From contig JBHHYU010000140.1 in NCBI GenBank assembly GCA_046757725.1, forward strand, positions 1 to 6,146: a DNA stretch of 6,146 nucleotides. Direction: 5' to 3'. Within the stretch, counting starts at the first letter, position 1. The number at the start of each line of letters is the position of its first letter. The notes under the pieces were generated by a model. That model saw only the letters and a program-made list of their open reading frames with translations. It made no database searches and had not been told where the DNA came from. Made by a program: the position numbers and the translations under genes. This document shows positions 1-5,910 of this stretch, in pieces. Origin of the DNA: JBHHYU01 sp046757725. GTDB lineage: Bacteria; Desulfobacterota; Binatia; UBA9968.

Positions 1-1501
1 TTCTGATCGTGCCCGCCAGGGGATCCGGAGTCATAAACCGGCCGAGGCGGGAGGAATCGTAGCGGAAAATCGCGTAATCCAACCCCGACTCTACGTCGCG
101 TTCGTAACTCGTGAACATCCACTTGGTATTGCCCGCCTGCTGATACCACGCTTCCCCAAAAGGATAGTGGCCTTGCTGGCCGATGATATTTCCCGCCGGG
201 TCGGTAGTCACCCGAACTGACAAATGGTCGGAGTGATGATACTTGGTGGCACTACCTTCCAGCGTCGCTAGGAGCTGGCTGCCAGCATAGATGTACTCCT
301 TGCTGAGAGATCCAGCTACGTATTCAGCTATGACCTTTGTGCCCGAGAAAACATACACGGTTGTAGTTGACCCCGCCACCTTCTTCACCCTTAAGAAGCT
401 GCCGTCGTAGCTTGAAGTAGAAAGGATCGTCGGGCCTTGTTTGACCTCGATGATACGATCCTCGGCATCGTAGGCGTAGGTGTTGATGGTATCCGCAGTC
501 AGGTTGCCCGAGGCATCGTAAATGTAGCCTGGGTCGGTGATTCGATTCGTGGACTCGTTAATGTTCAACTGCGGCGCGGGGGCGGAGCCGGCCAGGACGT
601 TTTGATTCCTCCGGTTCCCGAAGCGGTCGTAATCCCAGCCTAGTTTCCAGGTCGGGGTCGCGGTCGGCCCGGCAGTGGCCGTTTTCACTCGAGACCAAGC
701 GTCATACGTATAAGCCATGCTGCGGGTTGCATCCACTTCATCTGTGATGCTTTGAATCTGGCCGTTGTTGGCTGTGCCGTAGATGTAGTCGAGCTTGAAG
801 AGGTCGGTGGTATCTTTGGTGTAAGCGAGCGAGTCCAACTGCATCCGAGCATTGTAGGCGAAGCTGGCGGTCACTCCATTCCCGTAGTTGAAACTTTCTG
901 GTTGATGGGCGGCGTTATATTGGAGATTTGAAATATAAGATTCAGTTCCGCTGGTGATTTGGTTGAGGCGGCCGATGGGGTCGAAGCTGTGTTGGACGAC
1001 GCGGCCGGAGGGATAGGTGAGCGAGGTGAGTTGGCCAGCGGAGTTGTAGGAGTACAAAAGGAGGTACGAAGTAGCGTCGATGGTTTTGTTGACCTGGGAG
1101 ATGCGGCCCAGGGGGCCGTAGGTGTAGGACTCGGAGCCGGTGCCGTCGGTCATGCGAGTCAGCCGACCCATCGCGTTGGCGGGCGCGCCGCCTTCGTCAT
1201 AGAAGAAATTCACCGCCGAGGTCGCCGAGACGTTGGGGTCGGCGGTGGTGTCGTAGCTGACGCCGGCGAGGCGGTGGAGGCCGTCGTAGGAGAAGCTGGT
1301 CTGGCCACCATCGGGGAAGTTGGTGACCAAAGGCCGATTCATTACATCGTAGGTAAAACTCGTGCTTTGGTTATTGGGGTCGGTCCGGCTTTCGAGGCGG
1401 CCGGAATCGAAGTAGTAGCGGCTGGAAGTTATGTGGCCGATGGGGTTGGTGGTCTGGGTGCGGTAGGCGAAGGTGGAGACGTTGAGGGCGCTGCGGGGCG
1501 G
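1..1501 (-). CDS. RHS/YD-repeat protein, C-terminal core part; both ends unresolved
   Basis: The minus-strand frame is open without a stop from beyond 1501 down to position 1, giving about 500 residues. They are full of YD repeats: FSYDGLHRL, YTYGPLGRI, YSYNSAGQL, YTYDAWSR, WDYDRFGNR, YIYDASGNL and YAYDAEDRI. Close to the window edge (4-82) comes the RHS core signature LDYAIFRYDSSRLGRFMTPD, just after a PFGEAW motif. In the RHS family such repeats build a large beta-barrel shell, and the variable, often toxic, C-terminal tip follows the core signature. That tip would lie left of position 1 and is not seen. No convincing start codon is visible: the first in-frame ATG (1340-1342) is inside a YD repeat. 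The frame stays open upstream of 1501, but the encoded residues there are Pro-rich and unlike RHS. The gene may be 5'-truncated or frameshifted near 1480-1500. RHS identity is certain; whether the gene is intact is not. Confidence 0.85.
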
Positions 1502-1609
1502 CGGGCGTAGAGGTCGACGCGTTGCTGGATGTGGGAGTTCTGCGGAGCACGGTGGAGGGGTTTCCGCCGGCGGCGTTCCCGGATTATGGTCAGATTGATG
1601 AGGACGACG
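1502..1609 (-). other. Pro-rich open frame upstream of the RHS homology; probably not RHS-coding
   Basis: This piece continues the RHS reading frame without a stop, but its translation (for example NPGTPPAETPPPCS and PATRRPLRPPPR) has no YD repeats and looks like GC-rich DNA read out of its natural frame. It contains the 10-bp palindrome CCGCCGGCGG (1564-1573). It is either a decayed or frameshifted 5' part of the RHS gene or non-coding DNA. It ends at the left target-site duplication of the inserted element. Confidence 0.4.
1601..1609. repeat. Left target-site duplication (9 bp)
   Basis: AGGACGACG lies immediately outside the left terminal inverted repeat. It is repeated in the same orientation at 5902-5910, immediately outside the right one. 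The match stops exactly at 9 bp on both sides, as expected of a transposition footprint. A 9-bp duplication is compatible with several DDE families (IS4, IS1, IS903-like IS5, ISLre2) and does not by itself name one. Confidence 0.9.
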
Positions 1610-1626
1610 GGCTTTGCACAAAAACC
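1610..1626 (+). repeat. Left terminal inverted repeat (17 bp)
   Basis: GGCTTTGCACAAAAACC is the exact reverse complement of 5885-5901. The next base differs (C here, G in the complement of the right end), so the perfect repeat is 17 bp. The tips read GGC...GCC. Confidence 0.9.
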
Positions 1627-1662
1627 CAAGCCTGCACAAAAAGTAGAGGGGATGCACAAAAA
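1615..1662 (+). repeat. Left-end array of three TGCACAAAAA motifs
   Basis: TGCACAAAAA occurs at 1615-1624 (inside the terminal inverted repeat), 1633-1642 and 1653-1662, all in the same orientation and starting 18 and 20 bp apart, roughly two helical turns. The inner two extend to TGCACAAAAAGT. Iterated short motifs at a transposon tip are typical of transposase-binding sites; that role is inferred. Confidence 0.75.
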
Positions 1663-1682
1663 GTGATGTATCCTCTGATTAG

Positions 1683-3167
1683 CTAGTTAGATTCGGACGG
1701 GATTGACACGGGCCCGCCCTGAATGATCTGCTCTTGCAAGCCTGCAAGCTGCTGCTGTAGCTCCTTAATCTCTTTGTCAAGTTCCCAGATTCCAAGCCCG
1801 GCATTTCTGCGTCGGTGCCACTCCACAAAGGCTTCGACTGTAGGTGAACCCTGCGGCGACGCTGGTTCATGGTAAAGAGCTGAGATCTCGTTCTGTTTGT
1901 CTTCGGGAAATTTCGGAATCGGAATGTAGTCAAAATACTCCGGCGATAGATGTCCGCCTTGGCCGCCTACCGCGACATAGCGAAACATGCCCTTGCTTCT
2001 CAAGTATTCGAGGATGCACCTAATCCAGATAACCTGCCCAATCGGTTTCCCTGGCCAATAAAGCACTGTGCCATGGAAATTGGTTGTGCAGCGGTCGTAC
2101 GCTTCACAGAGAACCAACGAACGCCAAGTAGCTTCACACCCAAAAACTATTTCTCCCGCCTTAACTAGCGGCAACTTTTTGAGAGATCCTAGGTATTCAT
2201 GGCGCATCAGAGTTCCAAAATCAGTAATATTTAATGGCCGAATCAGCTGATACCAGCCAGGCTTGTTCTGGTTTGAGTAAAGGCTCTTTCCGATCACCGA
2301 AACGGCAAGATTGGGGCCCCTGCGCGACTTGACTCCTAGGCGCGATAGCGTAGTCGATCCGTATCTATAGTTATCGATCCAGTGCTTGAGCGATTGGAAC
2401 GTGTCGCAATAAAGACCCGCATCCAAGCGAGACGATGCCCGTATGTCACTGGTCGTTGGATACGAGTACTTGAACTCTCCGCCAATAAAGCCAGTTGATA
2501 ATTCCTCACCGATCAGCCCCATTATGCTCATGTGCCGATTTCGGATCGCAGTTTCTTTGTCGATTATTGCCTGCACCAAGGCAGATACATACTTGAATGC
2601 TCTTGAATCACTGGGCATGGGGATCAAAATCTTGTCCAAGGCCCTCTTGTCCAGTCGTGGATACATACCTCTATGTAGCAGCGACCAAACCTGTTCCGAG
2701 AAAAAGTCTGACCGAAGGAATGAGTAGACATAAAGAAGTGTCAAATCGGGTACGAAATCAGACACAGCGCAAATATTTAGGAAAGCATTCGTGGTAACAA
2801 GGTTGCCCCCGTCAACCGATATATACCCGATACCCTTTCGATAGGTTCGGACCGTTGAAACCAACACGTCTCCCCGCCGAGCCACCGCTGGCCGTTTATC
2901 CGGGAGCTGGAATCCGCGCAGATCTCGAAAGGTAACCCCACCCGTACCAACGTCAATGTCTCCGATCTCCGCGTATTTATATGAATCGCCCCTTTTGACT
3001 GTCGCCCTGGATTCGCGCAGGATCACCAATTTGTCAAGCGGGGCAAACCAAGAATGCTTGGTTACCTCTGGGGGAATGAATCTTGCGTAGCGACCGGGCG
3101 AAAGACATGCGCTGTTAGCAACCACATCTGAGATCGGCAGTTCAGTTGGAATGCGAACGTATTTCAA
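1683..3167 (-). CDS. Type I-like restriction-modification specificity (S) subunit, two TRDs
   Basis: This 494-aa protein would choose the bipartite DNA target for the methyltransferase-nuclease encoded just upstream. It has the two-half architecture of HsdS-type subunits. The first target-recognition domain spans about residues 20-185, with GDVLVSTVR near 99-107 and the RLDKRALDKILIPMP end motif near 171-185. A helical spacer follows at about 187-225. The second recognition domain spans about 245-418, with RLDAGLY, GEIVFGCEATWRS near 338-350 and GGHLSPEYFDYIPIPK near 404-419. The C-terminal helix (WELDKEIKELQQQLAGLQEQ, about 461-480) looks coiled-coil-forming. The start is a TTG at 3167-3165, placed 3 nt after the stop of the upstream gene and 6 nt after GAGGGA (3174-3179), so translational coupling is likely. 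The length is normal for an S subunit. The exact target cannot be read from sequence. The S-subunit call is firm. Confidence 0.9.
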   Translation of the reverse strand: MKYVRIPTELPISDVVANSACLSPGRYARFIPPEVTKHSWFAPLDKLVILRESRATVKRGDSYKYAEIGDIDVGTGGVTFRDLRGFQLPDKRPAVARRGDVLVSTVRTYRKGIGYISVDGGNLVTTNAFLNICAVSDFVPDLTLLYVYSFLRSDFFSEQVWSLLHRGMYPRLDKRALDKILIPMPSDSRAFKYVSALVQAIIDKETAIRNRHMSIMGLIGEELSTGFIGGEFKYSYPTTSDIRASSRLDAGLYCDTFQSLKHWIDNYRYGSTTLSRLGVKSRRGPNLAVSVIGKSLYSNQNKPGWYQLIRPLNITDFGTLMRHEYLGSLKKLPLVKAGEIVFGCEATWRSLVLCEAYDRCTTNFHGTVLYWPGKPIGQVIWIRCILEYLRSKGMFRYVAVGGQGGHLSPEYFDYIPIPKFPEDKQNEISALYHEPASPQGSPTVEAFVEWHRRRNAGLGIWELDKEIKELQQQLAGLQEQIIQGGPVSIPSESN

Positions 3168-3170
3168 TCC

Positions 3171-5321
3171 CTATCCCTCGTGAAGGAATAGCTTTTGTAG
3201 TGTTTCCTCTTGGCCTAGGGCCCACTCCCGGAAATTAGAAATCGTCGAAGTGAAATCTTCATCCAGTATGGGATTCCCTTCGATGTCGGTCTGAATCTCT
3301 AGCGTGGTTTCGTCTATCTTGTAAACCGGCTTGAAGATTACGTTCCGTTTACTGGTTCGCTTTTCATATCCTACGGCTTTAATATCACGAACAAAAATGC
3401 TGTATCCTTCCTGCGCAAGGCGTTTCATCTGCAGCGGTTTTGGCCTATAAGCCACCAAGAGGACCGTGTTGACATCCGTCTCGGCAAAAACGCCGGGAGG
3501 CAAATCGAAAAGTGCAACAATCCGCATCTTCTTCATTAGCCATTTCCGAACTTCCTTCCAGCGGTTGATCGAGGCTATGGAATTCGAGAGAACTATACCA
3601 AGGCGCCCATTCTCTTTAAGACAGTGGTATGCATTCTCTAGAAAAACGACCCCCAGATCGGTATTGTCACCACCGCCTGAAAGACGCCAAGTCTCGTACA
3701 TCTCAATAACACGGCGGTCGAGGTCGGTTTGCGGACGATATGCGCGGTCTTCGCCGAATGGCGGATTCGTAAGAATGACATCAAACTTCATTAGGTGTGT
3801 CTTGTCAGGCCAGTCATCCCAGTTTCCGAGTTTATGTCGATCTGGAATCAGCTGGACCATTTCCGGTGGATTACCGATCTTTACTTTCCAGAGAATGGAC
3901 CCCTTGTCTGGAACCCTATAGAGGTGGGCTTTGCCATCCCCGTTAAGAAGCATGTTTAGGGAAGCCAGCGCGATCATATCGCCGGAGATATCTGCCCCAT
4001 AAATATTGGCATCATCAAGTTTCCATCGCCCTTCCTTGGCTTGTGCGTCCACGTAAGAAAGGGACAAAAAATCTGCAATCCCACAGCACGGGTCGAATAC
4101 GGTGTCCTCGTCGCGGGGATTGATGATTTTTACGAGAAAATCGATGACCGCAAGCGGAGTGAGAAACTGGGCTTTCTCCTGCTGTTGAAATTGGTTCGCA
4201 AAGTTATAGAAGACTAACTGATACAGGTCGCTTTGCGATGAGCGCACGAAGGAGAAATCTTGGAAGTTCTCGCAGGTTGCGACAACCGCACGAACGTGGT
4301 CTGGGTCTTGCCAGTCGATTACACTTTTCTGTAACAATTCCTGATATTTGCCGGATGCCTCGTCTCGAATGGTTTGCATTCTCCCAATGAACTGCTGAAT
4401 AGGCCTTTCATTGAGATTGCTGAACCCTTTTTCCTCATTGAGGATATAGAAGTTCAATGTCCTTTCTGGATTTCGCGCATTTCTCTTTTCGTCAAAAATC
4501 TTTAGGGCGAACGCTTGAATCAAGATTTCATATCCGCGCTGGTTAACTAGACCAGCCTTATCAAGTGTCCTCAGAACGCCAGAAAGTGCATCTATCATTT
4601 GGGTTGTGGCTATAGATCGGACAACTTCTAGATCTTCGATAGTGCGCTTGCTTCGATCAACCGTTGAGGGCCTGTGGACTCGTCCCTGTAGTTCCTTGAA
4701 CGAGGGAATGTATTGATACGGGTCCGGGAGGTACAAACAAAGATCTCCCGCTTGGCTTCGGTCGCCTTTTTGGTTCTTTGCTTCGTCGTATCGTAAGTAT
4801 TTTCCGTTCCGCCGATGAAAAAGAAAAATGCGCCCTGCGTCGTAGTACATGCCCACTACGTATGCATCGCTGGGATCCTTTTCTCGCATGGCTGGTTTTA
4901 CTTGAGTCGTAAAGACCCGTTCGATTTCCTTTTCTCCCCTCTTGAACTCGATCACAGCCACTAGATGATCGTTTAACCACTGCAGGTCTTCTCCCCGCTT
5001 ATCCTTCCAGTAGCGGTTGTAGTGCTCGATCCATTCGGCATCGCTGAAGATGGCCCCGTCCACCTTCAGCGCCGCTGCCCCTTTGCTCCCCTTGGGGAAG
5101 TGCACTTCAGCGCCTACATAATCCTTTGCGTATAGTCCGCTATGAATGAGGGCGTAAAAGAATTGCCACTTGAAGTACTCTTCTAGGGGATCGCTCGCCT
5201 GGTTCCGAATGAGTATGTGCTCCTTCGGCTTTCCATGCACCGGCACAAGCGATTGGGGAAGGTTCGTGCCCCTGCCAGGGCCGTCGTCGAACCTTTGCTT
5301 CGCCTGGGCAAAGCTGTTCAA
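3171..5321 (-). CDS. Fused HsdR-N-like nuclease / N6-adenine DNA methyltransferase (RM subunit)
   Basis: Residues are numbered from the TTG at 5321 (716 aa). About 45-200 resembles the Type I HsdR N-terminal PD-(D/E)xK nuclease fold, with LKVDGAIF (D88) followed by VAVIEFKRGE (E125-x-K127). A helical region follows. The methyltransferase part shows QFLTP (385-389, like the GQFYTP motif of HsdM), the SAM-binding motif FDPCCGIADFL (409-419), YGADI (acid D444) and the catalytic FDVILTNPPFG (NPPF at 519-522). This class makes N6-methyladenine. With the adjacent S subunit and no separate HsdR, the layout resembles BcgI-type RM+S systems; cleavage activity is inferred. The frame is open back to 5426, so the start is debatable. 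GTG 5384 (737 aa) has no ribosome binding site, whereas TTG 5321 has GGAGGGA 9 nt upstream and loses no recognised domain. The stop lies 3 nt before the S gene. Confidence 0.9.
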   Translation of the reverse strand: MNSFAQAKQRFDDGPGRGTNLPQSLVPVHGKPKEHILIRNQASDPLEEYFKWQFFYALIHSGLYAKDYVGAEVHFPKGSKGAAALKVDGAIFSDAEWIEHYNRYWKDKRGEDLQWLNDHLVAVIEFKRGEKEIERVFTTQVKPAMREKDPSDAYVVGMYYDAGRIFLFHRRNGKYLRYDEAKNQKGDRSQAGDLCLYLPDPYQYIPSFKELQGRVHRPSTVDRSKRTIEDLEVVRSIATTQMIDALSGVLRTLDKAGLVNQRGYEILIQAFALKIFDEKRNARNPERTLNFYILNEEKGFSNLNERPIQQFIGRMQTIRDEASGKYQELLQKSVIDWQDPDHVRAVVATCENFQDFSFVRSSQSDLYQLVFYNFANQFQQQEKAQFLTPLAVIDFLVKIINPRDEDTVFDPCCGIADFLSLSYVDAQAKEGRWKLDDANIYGADISGDMIALASLNMLLNGDGKAHLYRVPDKGSILWKVKIGNPPEMVQLIPDRHKLGNWDDWPDKTHLMKFDVILTNPPFGEDRAYRPQTDLDRRVIEMYETWRLSGGGDNTDLGVVFLENAYHCLKENGRLGIVLSNSIASINRWKEVRKWLMKKMRIVALFDLPPGVFAETDVNTVLLVAYRPKPLQMKRLAQEGYSIFVRDIKAVGYEKRTSKRNVIFKPVYKIDETTLEIQTDIEGNPILDEDFTSTISNFREWALGQEETLQKLFLHEG
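3174..3179 (-). promoter_or_regulatory. Ribosome binding site of the S-subunit gene
   Basis: GAGGGA lies at the very end of the methyltransferase gene, just before its TAG stop (3171-3173) and 6 nt before the TTG start at 3167. It supports the TTG start and coupled translation of the two subunits. Confidence 0.65.
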
Positions 5322-5330
5322 GCTACCGTC

Positions 5331-5337
5331 TCCCTCC
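5331..5337 (-). promoter_or_regulatory. Ribosome binding site deciding the RM-subunit start
   Basis: GGAGGGA on the minus strand, 9 nt before TTG 5321-5319, is the strongest Shine-Dalgarno match in this stretch. The more upstream GTG at 5384 has nothing comparable. Two other genes of this operon also appear to start at TTG behind good sites, which makes this choice more plausible. Confidence 0.55.
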
Positions 5338-5423
5338 AGAAGCAACGCCACTCTGATCAGCCGTCTTCCGTGAAGTGGCTGCACGTGGCGTGCGGCGCAG
5401 CGATTTGTCGTTCCCCTTTGGCA

Positions 5424-5591
5424 TCAGGACTTCTTTCGGCGAAACCGATATGGTCTGTCCCAGTTCGGGCTTTTGCACTTCGGGCAGACCCGCGGGCGTT
5501 CCTTCTGGTTACGGGGAAACCATTCGTGCCCGCAGCGGCACCTGTAGGCCGTGGCCTGAAACGCCCCTGGCTTCTTGGCAGCTAGGGCCAT
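5424..5591 (-). CDS. Small zinc-ribbon protein (55 aa), function unknown
   Basis: This short gene is easily missed. From ATG 5591-5589 it reads MALAAKKPGAFQATAYRCRC and continues GHEWFPRN, then RVCPKCKSPNWDRPYRF and a basic tail RRKKS. Cys18 and Cys20 with Cys36 and Cys39 form a ribbon-like CxC...CPxC pair set. The YxCxCGHEW...CPKCxSPxWD layout is familiar from many small bacterial zinc-ribbon proteins of unknown function. AGAGGAG lies at 5594-5600, only 2 nt before the ATG, which is a short spacing. The gene overlaps the tail of the upstream frame by 83 bp in a different phase and precedes the RM gene. The basic tail and zinc ribbon suggest nucleic-acid binding; a regulatory or accessory role in the RM operon is only inferred. 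Confidence 0.75.
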   Translation of the reverse strand: MALAAKKPGAFQATAYRCRCGHEWFPRNQKERPRVCPKCKSPNWDRPYRFRRKKS

Positions 5592-5823
5592 CGCTCCTCT
5601 GGGTATCTACCGAAAATATATACGAAAGCTCTTGACAAGTAAAGCTTATTTTTTCTGCATAATCTATTCCTTTTGCAGAAGCGAAATCGTCAAAAGAAGC
5701 CAAACAAACCACTTGGTTTGCAAATCTCTGTGGAACAACAGCCCGCCAAGTATCATCGGGAACGTGAAAGTCAAATTTATCCCGATTGCCGCAAGCCTTA
5801 CAAGTTTGTGGCCTAAGACTCAA
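5509..5823 (-). CDS. Small HVPD-type Cys protein (104 aa), function unknown; first gene of the element
   Basis: From TTG 5823-5821 the protein reads MSLRPQTCKACGNRDKFDFH, then VPDDTW...VV...VVCLASFDDFASAKGIDY. This matches a pattern I recall from small bacterial hypothetical proteins with two CxxC knuckles around an H-V-P-D-x-x-W core. Here Cys8/Cys11 are present, but the second knuckle is Cys40-x-x-Ser43 (TCT codon), so one expected ligand seems missing. CAGGA (5829-5833) sits 5 nt before the TTG, supporting this start. Recognisable sequence ends near residue 73 (SYIFSVD). The last ~30 residues share DNA with the zinc-ribbon gene in another phase and may be mere read-through to the next stop. 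The gene starts only 14 bp inside the innermost right-end repeat, so its promoter must lie within the transposon tip or outside the element. No enzymatic role can be read. Confidence 0.65.
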   Translation of the reverse strand: MSLRPQTCKACGNRDKFDFHVPDDTWRAVVPQRFANQVVCLASFDDFASAKGIDYAEKISFTCQELSYIFSVDTQRSDGPSCQEARGVSGHGLQVPLRARMVSP

Positions 5824-5837
5824 GGTTTTCCTGCGTG

Positions 5838-5896
5838 TTTTTGTGCAGAACCTTCACTTGGACAAAAAGTCAGTCGCTAGGGGCGGTTTTTGTGCA
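5838..5896 (-). repeat. Right-end copies of the TGCACAAAAA motif, one inverted variant
   Basis: On the minus strand TGCACAAAAA occurs at 5887-5896 (inside the terminal inverted repeat) and again at 5838-5847, starting 49 bp apart. Between them, on the plus strand, TGGACAAAAAGT (5859-5870) matches the left-end TGCACAAAAAGT with a single mismatch but points the opposite way from its neighbours. The spacing differs from the left end, so the two tips are asymmetric. Transposase binding is the likely role, by inference. Confidence 0.65.
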
Positions 5897-5901
5897 AAGC
5901 C
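5885..5901 (-). repeat. Right terminal inverted repeat (17 bp)
   Basis: GGTTTTTGTGCAAAGCC on the plus strand is the exact reverse complement of 1610-1626. It is followed directly by the second copy of the 9-bp duplication. Confidence 0.9.
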
Positions 5902-5910
5902 AGGACGACG
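5902..5910. repeat. Right target-site duplication (9 bp)
   Basis: AGGACGACG is identical and in the same orientation as 1601-1609, and directly abuts the right inverted repeat. Confidence 0.9.

Larger units (their letters stand above)
1610..5901. mobile_element. Non-autonomous transposable element carrying a restriction-modification operon (4292 bp)
   Basis: The boundaries are given by a perfect 17-bp inverted repeat at the two tips and a 9-bp direct repeat flanking them. Further copies of the core motif TGCACAAAAA occur inside both ends. The interior is almost entirely filled by four same-strand genes: a small HVPD-type Cys protein, a 55-aa zinc ribbon, a nuclease-methyltransferase and a specificity subunit. 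Only about 55 bp on the left and 78 bp on the right are non-coding. No transposase or integrase reading frame is recognisable on either strand, so a transposase acting in trans is inferred. The interior is visibly lower in GC than the flank: 23 of 60 bases are G/C at 2701-2760, against 39 of 60 at 1081-1140. This fits horizontal arrival. The family is not assigned. Confidence 0.85.

Noticed and set aside
959..1510. Plus-strand open frame of 183 codons, rich in Gly, Val and Ala
   Set aside because: It is antisense to the clear YD-repeat coding sequence and has no recognisable motifs. Long antisense frames are common in GC-rich DNA.
1429..1659. Minus-strand 76-codon frame running from the left tip into the RHS side
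   Set aside because: It begins inside the transposon-end repeats and reads the RHS DNA in the wrong phase; Arg/Pro-rich with no family resemblance.
4657..4980. Minus-strand 107-codon frame within the RM gene
   Set aside because: Out-of-phase shadow of the nuclease-methyltransferase gene, with no motifs of its own.
5632..5663. Plus-strand TTGACA ... CATAAT promoter-like pair
   Set aside because: The spacing is 20 bp, no plus-strand gene follows, and it lies inside an AT-rich part of a minus-strand gene. Probably chance.
1610..5901. A hidden transposase or integrase within the element
   Set aside because: All long frames on both strands were read. Those not belonging to the four cargo genes are out-of-phase shadows with no DDE, tyrosine or serine recombinase motifs.
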